NCBI GenBank assembly: GCA_022865845.1
Contig: JALHUC010000613.1
Coordinates: forward strand, 1 to 5,411
DNA: 5,411 bases
Direction: 5' to 3'
Origin: a bacterium
Lineage (GTDB): Bacteria > BMS3Abin14
The position numbers and the translations under genes were made by a program. Position 1 is the first letter of the stretch, and the number at the start of each line of letters is the position of its first letter. Of this stretch, positions 1 to 5,191 are shown one piece after another. The notes beneath the pieces were generated by a model. That model did not search any database. It saw only the letters and a program-made list of their open reading frames with translations, and was not told the origin of the DNA.

Positions 1-749
1 ACCCCAGACCCTGTTTTTACAGAGAGCATGCCTAGGCCGGTGTCCACAATGATGGCGAACAACCCTACCAGGATGGCTCCCTCAAGTACAAAGGCCGGGT
101 TATCTGCTATGAGTCCGGCAATAATGGGTTTTCCCAGTCCCCCGGCGCCTATGGTGGCCCCCAGGGTGGCCGTTCCAATATTTATCACGGTGGAAATACG
201 TATACCGGCAAGGATAACCGGCATGGCAAGGGGGATCTCCACCCGGCGGAGCACCTGGAACGGAGTCATGCCCATCCCATAGGCTGCTTCAAGAACATCT
301 GAAGCCACCGTATCGATCCCGGTTATCGTATTGCGAAGGACGGGGAGGAGGCCGTACAGGAAGAGGGCTATTATGGTGGGTTTGAACCCAAAACCAACCA
401 CAGGTACAGCGATGGCAAGGACGGCTACCGGTGGAAAGGTCTGGCCCATGGAGGCCAGGGCGCTCACAGCGGGCAGGAATTCACGACCCCAGGAACGGGT
501 CACTGCGATCCCGGCGGCGAGACCGAGTATAGTTGCCAGACCGCTCGATACCAGTACCAGTATCCCATGTTCCAGGACGAGTTGGCTGAAGGGAGCCATA
601 TCGTAGATGACCTTATCGAGTTTGGGGTCGAGTGAGGGGAAAAGCCATGACATCGATATCAGCCACGGTCCTGTCCAGAAGGTGAGAATGAGGAAAACCA
701 CCGTCAGGGAACCGAGAGTAAGGATCTGTTTTTTTGTTGTTGATGTCAT
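1..749 (-). CDS. yehW: Osmoprotectant ABC transporter permease, YehW-like (3' end missing)
   Basis: Short permease subunit of a glycine betaine/choline-type ABC importer in the inner membrane. The open frame starts at the ATG at 749-747 and runs off the left edge with 249 residues visible and no stop; E. coli YehW is about 243 residues, so little can be missing. Hydrophobic stretches lie near residues 10-30, 60-82, 100-138, 186-206 and 219-240. The cytoplasmic EAA loop that contacts the ATPase is at about 154-184 (starts EAAYGMGMT, then VEIPLAMPVILAGIR). GQTFPPVAVLAIAVP at 102-116 and INIGTAT at 189-195 are strongly YehW-like. It is last in the order osmF-yehY-yehX-yehW, but 157 bp of repeats separate it from yehX. 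No Shine-Dalgarno sequence precedes the ATG; upstream in-frame TTG codons exist before a stop, so the start is less sure than the identity. Confidence 0.9.
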   Translation of the reverse strand, partial: MTSTTKKQILTLGSLTVVFLILTFWTGPWLISMSWLFPSLDPKLDKVIYDMAPFSQLVLEHGILVLVSSGLATILGLAAGIAVTRSWGREFLPAVSALASMGQTFPPVAVLAIAVPVVGFGFKPTIIALFLYGLLPVLRNTITGIDTVASDVLEAAYGMGMTPFQVLRRVEIPLAMPVILAGIRISTVINIGTATLGATIGAGGLGKPIIAGLIADNPAFVLEGAILVGLFAIIVDTGLGMLSVKTGSG

Positions 750-757
750 GGTTTTTA

Positions 758-792
758 AATTCAATTCCAAATTTCAAATTCCAAATTTCAGA
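758..792. repeat. Degenerate heptad array A1 (TTCCAAA type)
   Basis: Five consecutive 7-bp units on the plus strand: AATTCAA, TTCCAAA, TTTCAAA, TTCCAAA, TTTCAGA. The period is clear although units differ by single transitions. It ends 9 bp before the yehW start codon and occupies much of the leader of that gene. The unit is a variant of the ATTCCAG unit at 4984-5018; the 11-mer CAAATTCCAAA occurs at both 775-785 and 5009-5019. Confidence 0.8.
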
Positions 793-889
793 AAAAAGAT
801 TCCCCACTATTTCCTGATATGGACACCTATAGTAACTCAGTTTGAGATCTGAGATCTGAGATCTGAGATTTGAAATCTGGAATCTGGAA
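765..889 (-). other. Possible long intergenic hairpin, yehX-yehW
   Basis: Arms 862-889 and 765-792 are inverted copies matching at 23 of 28 positions. In the minus-strand transcript three of the five mismatches become G-U pairs, leaving two A-C mismatches. The loop is 69 nt (793-861). The structure sits in the leader of yehW, its promoter-distal arm ending 15 nt from the start codon. Similar intergenic stems in ABC operons can stabilise upstream mRNA or dampen downstream translation; either role here is inference. There is no trailing U-tract, so it is not a classical terminator. Confidence 0.5.
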
Positions 890-906
890 TCTGGAATCTG
901 GAATCC
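844..906. repeat. Heptad array A2 (GAGATCT grading into GGAATCT)
   Basis: Nine in-phase 7-bp units fill exactly 63 bp: GAGATCT three times, GAGATTT, GAAATCT, GGAATCT three times, GGAATCC. The unit changes stepwise from one end to the other. The last unit directly abuts the yehX stop codon (907-909). Read on the minus strand the unit is AGATTCC, a rotation of ATTCCAG, so A2 is inverted relative to A1 and to the array at 4984-5018. Confidence 0.93.
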
Positions 907-1989
907 TCAGGCTTCCAATATATCTCCCATCCTGATCTCACCCAGTAGTACCCCCTTCATATCCACAACGGGAGCGCTGCGGATTCCCTGTTGGACCATG
1001 CGGGAAAGCGCTTCCTTGAGGGTTGAATCGGTAACGACAGCTGACATCCTGAAATCCAAGCTGGTCATGGCAAGACCAGCTGTTTGTTCACCACTTTTCA
1101 AACTGTTCTCATCCAGCCAGCCAAGAACTTTGCCGTCATGGGCGAGGACCCAAAGGTAACGATGCTCGGCGATCAGCCCGGCTGCAGATTGGAGGGGATC
1201 CGACTCCCTTACATTGGGAGCTTCTTTCATATAGTTGACCGCGGGCAGCCGGGACAGCCTTTTCAAAGCTCTATCGGTACCGATGAACTCTGTGACGAAC
1301 CGTCCGGCCGGGGCGGTCATTATGTTTTCCGGTGTGTCGTGCTGCACAAGTTTCCCATCTTTGAGCACCAGGATGCGCGTGGCAATGCGGATCGCCTCAT
1401 CGATGTCGTGGGTGACAAAAACGATTGTTTTCTTCAGTTCCTTCTGGATCCTGGCGAATTCGGTCTGGAGAGACTCCCGCGTGATGGGGTCGATGGCCCC
1501 GAACGGTTCGTCCATCAGTAGGATGGCAGGGTCAGCGGCAAGAGCCCTTGCCACACCCACCCGCTGTGCTTCACCTCCGGAAAGTTGACGGGGGTACTGG
1601 TCCCGGTAGACACCAGGGTCCAGGTTAAGCAGATCAAGGAGTTCGTCAGTGCGCCGTCTGATCTTCGACATATCCCAATTCATGAGCTGGGGAACAATCC
1701 CGATGTTCCTTGCCACTGTCATATGGGGGAATAGCCCTACACTTTGGATGGCGTACCCGATCTGGCGGCGCAGTTCCTCTGGACGGTAATTGTATATGTC
1801 CACTCCGTCGAGGGTTATGCTCCCTGCGGATACCGGGATGAGCCGGTTTATCATTCTGAGAGTCGTTGATTTACCGCACCCGGAGGGACCGATGATCACG
1901 CAGAATTCACCCCTCTCGACTTCGAAAGTGAGCTCATTTACTGCGATTTTTCCAGGAAATTCCTTTGTCACCTGGTTCAGGCTTATCAT
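907..1989 (-). CDS. yehX: Osmoprotectant ABC transporter ATPase with CBS domains, YehX-like
   Basis: ATP-hydrolysing subunit (360 residues) of the betaine-type importer, at the cytoplasmic face of the membrane. Walker A is GPSGCGKST at residues 34-42, the Q-loop glutamine is Q82 in YAIQSVGLFPH, the signature is LSGGEAQ at 136-142, Walker B is ILLMDEP at 156-162 with catalytic E161, the D-loop is GAID at 164-167 and the H-loop histidine is H194. YAIQS-GLFPH and VPQL (99-102) resemble YehX. The C-terminus holds two CBS-like segments: a divergent one at about 249-297 and a better one at 308-358 (SAPVVDMKGVLLG). In OpuA and OpuC relatives, CBS domains sense ionic strength or bind c-di-AMP; whether these do is unknown. 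E. coli YehX is shorter (about 308), so the fuller tandem is notable. The ATG overlaps the yehY stop. Confidence 0.95.
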   Translation of the reverse strand: MISLNQVTKEFPGKIAVNELTFEVERGEFCVIIGPSGCGKSTTLRMINRLIPVSAGSITLDGVDIYNYRPEELRRQIGYAIQSVGLFPHMTVARNIGIVPQLMNWDMSKIRRRTDELLDLLNLDPGVYRDQYPRQLSGGEAQRVGVARALAADPAILLMDEPFGAIDPITRESLQTEFARIQKELKKTIVFVTHDIDEAIRIATRILVLKDGKLVQHDTPENIMTAPAGRFVTEFIGTDRALKRLSRLPAVNYMKEAPNVRESDPLQSAAGLIAEHRYLWVLAHDGKVLGWLDENSLKSGEQTAGLAMTSLDFRMSAVVTDSTLKEALSRMVQQGIRSAPVVDMKGVLLGEIRMGDILEA

Positions 1990-3155
1990 CCTAGTCCTTT
2001 CGGTTGCACTACCCGAATAATTCCCCCCATAAGGGAATCAACGACTACTGCGATGAAGATCGTCGGGATCGCTCCGAGTAGAATGAGATCGTTAGCTGCC
2101 TGTCCAAGCCCCTGGAAAATAAAGACCCCCAACCCTCCGGCACCAATGAGTGCCGCTACAGCGGTGAGGCCGATGGCCTGCACAAGAGCTACCCGTATTC
2201 CGTTGAGGATAACTGGAGAGGCGATGGGGATCTCAACCCTGAAAAGGAGCTGCGATCTGGTCATGCCCATTCCCGTTCCCGCTTCGATAGCCGCAGGATC
2301 CACCGTCGTAAACCCGATATAGGTGTTACGTGCCACCGGTAAGAGAGAATAGACGGTGAGGACAATGATGGCCGGGGCGGCCCCGATACCTTTTATCCCC
2401 ATATCGGTAAGGACTGGAAATCTCAGAGTCGCCGCCGCCAGGACCGGTATGAGTATGCCGAAAAGGGCAAGACTCGGAATGGTTTGCAGGGTATTGAGGG
2501 TAAAGAATGTAGGTGTATACAAGGGTTTTTTCCTGTGTGCCAGCAGGCCCAGTGGGATCCCCAGGCCGAGGGCAAGCCCCACCGATGAGCCAGCCAGTGC
2601 CAGGTGTGTTAACAGTTCACCAGAGAAACGTTCCTTCCGATTGGCATATTCACGCATGATGGAAAGCATATCAAGGTCGCCGGAGACCAGCATCCCCAGG
2701 AGGATCCCCCCGGTGACAATTCCCATTATAGTGATGAGGTTCTTCTCCTTGCCTGATCTTTGCCATGTATCTGTCAGGATGACGATAAGGGCAAACAGGA
2801 GTATCCAGAAGGCTGGACCGAGGGAGGTCCGGGTGATGGATCCGGCATCCTGGGTCGTCAATGAGGCGTGTCTGGCAGCGGTGGCAATAAGTAAGAGGAT
2901 GAGGGTAGACGACAGCAAACCGGTGGAGAAGAGGTGTATCCGGCCGGGGATGCGCAGCGCGGAAAGGAGGATAAGCACAGCCCATAATATTACTATTGCG
3001 ACCCATAAACTCCCCAGGGTCTGGTTTAGAAACACCGCTTTGCCCACGGCAATACGGTTGGGCCGGAAGGTGACGAAGCCGGAAAACACTATGGCTGCCA
3101 ACCCCACCGCAGCGGCGCAAAACGGTACCTTTTTGATGGAGAAGAGACGACGCAT
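1986..3155 (-). CDS. yehY: Osmoprotectant ABC transporter permease with extended N-terminus, YehY-like
   Basis: Long permease subunit (389 residues; E. coli YehY is about 385) of the same importer. Residues 1-160 hold about five hydrophobic segments (roughly 11-30, 49-67, 77-94, 112-130, 140-158) that short OpuBB-type permeases lack. The conserved transport domain follows from about 180: LALAGSSVGLALGLGIPLGLLA, then NTLQTIPSLALFGILIP (221-237), and the EAA coupling loop at 291-321 (EAGTGMGMTRSQLLFRVEIP, then ASPVILNGIR). The role of the N-terminal extension is unknown. It follows osmF after a 111-bp gap of inverted heptads and overlaps yehX by 4 bp. No Shine-Dalgarno precedes the ATG at 3155-3153; the upstream mRNA is pyrimidine-rich and I saw no better in-frame ATG before the stop near 3216, so this start is the best available but unconfirmed. 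Confidence 0.93.
   Translation of the reverse strand: MRRLFSIKKVPFCAAAVGLAAIVFSGFVTFRPNRIAVGKAVFLNQTLGSLWVAIVILWAVLILLSALRIPGRIHLFSTGLLSSTLILLLIATAARHASLTTQDAGSITRTSLGPAFWILLFALIVILTDTWQRSGKEKNLITIMGIVTGGILLGMLVSGDLDMLSIMREYANRKERFSGELLTHLALAGSSVGLALGLGIPLGLLAHRKKPLYTPTFFTLNTLQTIPSLALFGILIPVLAAATLRFPVLTDMGIKGIGAAPAIIVLTVYSLLPVARNTYIGFTTVDPAAIEAGTGMGMTRSQLLFRVEIPIASPVILNGIRVALVQAIGLTAVAALIGAGGLGVFIFQGLGQAANDLILLGAIPTIFIAVVVDSLMGGIIRVVQPKGLG
1995..2000 (-). promoter_or_regulatory. Ribosome binding site of yehX inside yehY
   Basis: AAAGGA on the minus strand lies 5 nt before the yehX ATG, within the last codons of yehY. With the ATGA overlap at 1986-1989 (ATG of yehX, TGA of yehY) it supports translational coupling and fixes the yehX start. 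Confidence 0.75.
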
Positions 3156-3163
3156 GAAAAGAC

Positions 3164-3191
3164 GGGAAAAGCAAAAGCGGAAAGTGGAAAG
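3164..3191. repeat. Degenerate heptad array B1 (xGGAAAG type)
   Basis: Four 7-bp units on the plus strand: GGGAAAA, GCAAAAG, CGGAAAG, TGGAAAG. The period is weaker than elsewhere because the units are purine-rich. It lies in the leader of yehY and is inverted relative to array B2 at 3240-3267. Confidence 0.55.
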
Positions 3192-3268
3192 GTTAGAAAT
3201 GAAAAAGCCTCATTAAGTCAGGCGGTTAAGCTTGGTTTTTTCCACCTTCCACTTGTCCCTTTCCACTT
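3182..3268 (-). other. Possible intergenic hairpin, osmF-yehY
   Basis: An 11-bp perfect inverted repeat (AAGTGGAAAGG at 3182-3192 and its complement at 3258-3268) overlaps the osmF stop codon. Nested inside, GAAAAAACC and GGCTTTTTC on the mRNA pair at 8 of 9 positions around a roughly 24-nt loop. Stems just after a binding-protein gene, as between malE and malF in E. coli, are known to favour the binding protein over the permeases. The position fits that role; the function is inferred. Confidence 0.5.
3240..3267. repeat. Heptad array B2 (TTCCACT type)
   Basis: Four in-phase 7-bp units on the plus strand: TTCCACC, TTCCACT, TGTCCCT, TTCCACT. On the mRNA strand they read AGTGGAA, AGGGACA, AGTGGAA, GGTGGAA, starting at the last base of the osmF stop codon (TAA, 3269-3267). 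Confidence 0.75.
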
Positions 3269-4187
3269 ATTTCAAAAACCCTTTTTCCTTAAGGTAGCCC
3301 TTGGCCACCTCTTTCGCGTCCAAACCTTCAACCTGGATCCTTGCGTTGAGTGTCTGGAGGATCACCAGGTCGAGGGATTCAAAAACCGGTTTCAGAATAA
3401 CCTCGATCCCGGGATATTTGTCCAGGATCTCCTTCCTCACGATTGGAGCCGGTTCATAGACCGGCTGAACAGCTTTGGTATCCTCCAAAACGATAAGGCC
3501 AAGAGCTGCAAGCTGGCCATCGGTTCCGTAGGCCATGGTAAAATTCACACCGTTCACTCCCTGGGCGGCGGCCTTTTCTGTTTGAGCCGTATTGCCTCCC
3601 GACAGAGTGAGGAGCTGGTCCTTGCGCAGGGTGAACCCGTAGGCTTCCTGGAACGCCGGCAGGGCGGCAGCGCTGTTCACGAACTCCTCGCTTCCGGCGA
3701 GTTTGACCTTGCCACCGTCGTTGACGAACCTGGCGAAATCCTCGAGGGTATGTATTTTGTTTTTGTCCGTCACATCTTTGCGCCCGGCAATGGCCCAGGT
3801 ATTGTTGGCAGGGGCAGGAGTCAGCCAGACAATGCTGTTGCTCTCCATGTCAAGTTCCTTGACCTTCCCAAAGCCTTTGGCCGCATCTTTCCATAGGGGA
3901 TCGTCGGCAAGACCAAAGAAGAAGGCACCGTTGCCAGTGTATTCCGGATAGATGTCTATCTGTCCAGCTGCGATGGCCTTCCGGACCATGGGTGTGGGAC
4001 CGAACTCTGTCTTGTTTTCAGTGGCGATGCCGCCATTCTCCAGCATGAGGATGATCATGTTCCCAAGTAGAGCACCCTCCGTGTCGATCTTGGAGGCCAC
4101 GACGACCTTGTCTGCTGCCAGGGCAGGTGAGATCGTTAGAATAAGGATGACGACAGCGGCAAAGGATATCAGGCTCATTCGTCTCAT
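3267..4187 (-). CDS. osmF: Osmoprotectant ABC transporter substrate-binding protein, OsmF/YehZ-like
   Basis: Periplasmic binding protein (306 residues; E. coli OsmF is about 305) that should deliver a quaternary amine such as glycine betaine to the YehY/YehW permeases. The Sec signal peptide has MRR, a hydrophobic core at about 6-20 and a likely cut after ALA at 22-24. Mature-protein landmarks are SKIDTEGALLGN (32-43), DIYPEYTGNG (78-87), WLTPAPANNTW (121-131) and MAYGTDG (218-224), all characteristic of OsmF and retained closely. There is no lipobox cysteine, so it is soluble rather than a lipoprotein. A strong Shine-Dalgarno fixes the start; the second Met at residue 4 is a less likely start. 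It is first in the transporter operon. In E. coli this system is a low-affinity, RpoS-dependent betaine transporter and in Salmonella its OsmU relative supports osmotolerance, so the substrate and its importance here are uncertain. Confidence 0.95.
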   Translation of the reverse strand: MRRMSLISFAAVVILILTISPALAADKVVVASKIDTEGALLGNMIILMLENGGIATENKTEFGPTPMVRKAIAAGQIDIYPEYTGNGAFFFGLADDPLWKDAAKGFGKVKELDMESNSIVWLTPAPANNTWAIAGRKDVTDKNKIHTLEDFARFVNDGGKVKLAGSEEFVNSAAALPAFQEAYGFTLRKDQLLTLSGGNTAQTEKAAAQGVNGVNFTMAYGTDGQLAALGLIVLEDTKAVQPVYEPAPIVRKEILDKYPGIEVILKPVFESLDLVILQTLNARIQVEGLDAKEVAKGYLKEKGFLK

Positions 4188-4191
4188 TTTT

Positions 4192-4199
4192 ACCTCCTT
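4192..4199 (-). promoter_or_regulatory. Ribosome binding site of osmF
   Basis: AAGGAGGT on the minus strand, a full match to the anti-Shine-Dalgarno core, sits 4 nt before the osmF ATG. It is much stronger than anything before yehY or yehW, consistent with the binding protein being made in excess. Confidence 0.9.
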
Positions 4200-4265
4200 G
4201 GTCTGGTTTCGCTTTGTCTAAAAAAACAGGGCGAGACACATGTATCGGAGTGTCGGGTTAAGAAC

Positions 4266-4293
4266 CGTGACTCGTGATTTGTGACTCGTAATT
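4266..4293. repeat. Heptad array C1 (CGTGACT type)
   Basis: Four in-phase 7-bp units on the plus strand: CGTGACT, CGTGATT, TGTGACT, CGTAATT. The array lies in the 182-bp gap upstream of osmF. Its first 19 bases match the reverse complement of 5111-5129 at 17 positions. Confidence 0.8.
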
Positions 4294-4308
4294 CGATTAA
4301 TCATTACT

Positions 4309-4340
4309 CCGTGTCGCCGCGTCTCCGTGTCACCATGTCA
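4309..4340. repeat. Octad array C2 (CCGTGTCN type)
   Basis: Four in-phase 8-bp units on the plus strand: CCGTGTCG, CCGCGTCT, CCGTGTCA, CCATGTCA. The array is GC-rich and lies between the end of the chalcone-isomerase-like gene and heptad array C1. It is the only array in the window with an 8-bp period. Confidence 0.8.
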
Positions 4341-4369
4341 GGCGGTCTTCGATACCCCGTTACGGTTCG

Positions 4370-4960
4370 TTACATGCCCTTCAGCAGGCTCTGTTTCAAG
4401 CTCTTCAGTCCTCCGTCTCCCAGCTTGTCACCAAACCAAATAGCCATGAGAGCGCTGGCGAAATCCGCTCCCGGAATTGTTGCCTTAATGTCGCCCTTGA
4501 GGCTGATTGTTGTACCGATACCGGGTTCATAGGCAAAAATATATTTATCACCTTGCATGGCCGCTGCTGAAAACAGGGATACGAATTGGTCCATTTGCTT
4601 TTTCAGCTCCGGCCCTGCTGCTGGAGTATTGGCTCCAAATCCGTCGCGCCAGCTTTCCTGCAGCTTTTCTCCTTCAACCTCTTTGTACAGGAAGCTCATT
4701 ACAATGGCCTTGGCCTGATCCGATCCTATAATAGCAGCGGGGTCGTTGGACCGGTTTTTCATGTACAGGCCTGCAACATAGACTTTGATCTTGAGAAAAG
4801 TTTTGGTTCTGATCCCCATCCCTGCCAGAGTAACGGTCTCCTCTCCGATCCGGAGGGTGTCGTCCAGGGTAACACCGGCAAGTTCACCTGCCAGCAGAGT
4901 AAGAGGTGCGATGGTGAAAGCAAGGATCAATACAAGTGTCAGAAGACCTGTTTTTTTCAT
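4370..4960 (-). CDS. Secreted chalcone isomerase-like domain protein, function unknown
   Basis: A 196-residue exported protein. A Sec signal peptide occupies residues 1-24 (MKKT, hydrophobic core 5-23, likely cut after LLA), with no lipobox. The mature part looks like the bacterial chalcone-isomerase-like family (Pfam Chalcone_3): an early GIRTKTFLKIKVYVAGLYM segment at 49-67, and near the end IWFGDK at 174-179 followed by a short Leu/Lys-rich tail. Length fits the family. Despite the name, bacterial members are mostly uncharacterised, and a small-molecule or fatty-acid-binding role is as likely as catalysis; nothing here indicates flavonoid metabolism. Repeat-filled gaps separate it from mazG (217 bp) and osmF (182 bp), so it may be its own unit or be co-transcribed. 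I saw no terminator after it. The start is fixed by a good Shine-Dalgarno. Confidence 0.82.
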   Translation of the reverse strand: MKKTGLLTLVLILAFTIAPLTLLAGELAGVTLDDTLRIGEETVTLAGMGIRTKTFLKIKVYVAGLYMKNRSNDPAAIIGSDQAKAIVMSFLYKEVEGEKLQESWRDGFGANTPAAGPELKKQMDQFVSLFSAAAMQGDKYIFAYEPGIGTTISLKGDIKATIPGADFASALMAIWFGDKLGDGGLKSLKQSLLKGM

Positions 4961-4964
4961 TTTA

Positions 4965-4971
4965 TCCTCCT
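4965..4971 (-). promoter_or_regulatory. Ribosome binding site of the chalcone isomerase-like gene
   Basis: AGGAGGA on the minus strand, 4 nt before the ATG at 4960-4958, supports that start. Confidence 0.85.
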
Positions 4972-4983
4972 GTTTTAGTTAAA

Positions 4984-5018
4984 ATTCCAGATTCCAGATT
5001 CCAGACTCCAAATTCCAA
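4984..5018. repeat. Heptad array D1 (ATTCCAG type)
   Basis: Five in-phase 7-bp units on the plus strand: ATTCCAG three times, ACTCCAA, ATTCCAA. Two more degenerate units (ATCCGAG, ATTCAAA at 5025-5038) follow with a one-base phase shift. Bases 4984-5005 are a perfect 22-bp inverted copy of 876-897 in array A2. It lies 13 bp upstream of the ribosome site of the chalcone-isomerase-like gene. Confidence 0.9.
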
Positions 5019-5064
5019 AAATAAATCCGAGATTCAAAATGATCGGCTATCTGCTTTTGATCTC

Positions 5065-5127
5065 ATTCTGCGTTCTGTGTTCTATCCAATCACTTATCAC
5101 TATTAACCATTCACTAATCGCGAGTCA
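5065..5127. repeat. Degenerate heptad array D2 (CNANTCA type)
   Basis: Nine in-phase 7-bp units spanning 63 bp on the plus strand: ATTCTGC, GTTCTGT, GTTCTAT, then CCAATCA, CTTATCA, CTATTAA, CCATTCA, CTAATCG, CGAGTCA. The first three form one sub-family and the last six share C at position 1 and T at position 5. On the minus strand the second part reads like TGATTAG repeats. It fills the centre of the gap between mazG and the chalcone-isomerase-like gene. Confidence 0.7.
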
Positions 5128-5157
5128 CGTTATTATTTACCGAATACCGATTACTGG

Positions 5158-5191
5158 AAAAGGAAAAAGTGGTTTGCTCATTTTTCCTTTT
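5158..5191 (-). other. A/T-rich inverted repeat across the mazG stop codon
   Basis: A perfect 11-bp inverted repeat (AAAAGGAAAAA at 5158-5168 and its complement at 5181-5191) with a 12-nt loop holding the TGA stop (5180-5178). The second arm on the mRNA is U-rich, so weak termination is conceivable, but the stem is almost all A-U and has no separate U-tract. Confidence 0.4.

Noticed and set aside
613..807. Minus-strand 64-codon frame at the yehW start
   Set aside because: It is a different frame from the permease and is partly translated repeat (FSEIWNLKFGIEF). The frame starting at 749 has clear permease motifs.
28..852. Plus-strand open frames opposite yehW and its leader
   Set aside because: They are antisense to the permease, low in complexity and without any family signal; the last one ends in repeat sequence.
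1084..1588. Two plus-strand open frames opposite yehX
   Set aside because: They lie wholly within the ATPase gene in other frames, show no domain or ribosome site, and are shadows of biased codon use.
1986..3155. yehY as an OpuB-type permease fused to a binding protein
   Set aside because: The extra domain is N-terminal and hydrophobic, not a C-terminal periplasmic binding domain, and a separate binding-protein gene is present.
2356..3216. Long plus-strand open frame (286 codons) opposite yehY
   Set aside because: It is antisense to a well-supported permease. Its translation is Arg/Pro/Met-rich with no recognisable domain, as expected for the complement of hydrophobic codons.
4220..4254. 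Possible terminator or attenuator upstream of osmF (GACAC/GTGTC stem, then seven Ts on the minus strand)
   Set aside because: The stem is only 5 bp with a 10-nt loop, and the T-run begins about 8 nt after it, too weak to call.
844..5127. The heptad arrays as a CRISPR or a REP/BIME family
   Set aside because: Units are 7-8 bp, directly adjacent with no spacers, which excludes CRISPR. The unit sequences and lack of a conserved palindromic core do not fit REP elements.
4188..5177. Promoters for osmF and for the chalcone-isomerase-like gene
   Set aside because: The two gaps must be candidates, but I found no -35/-10 pair with good spacing that stands out from the AT-rich repeats.
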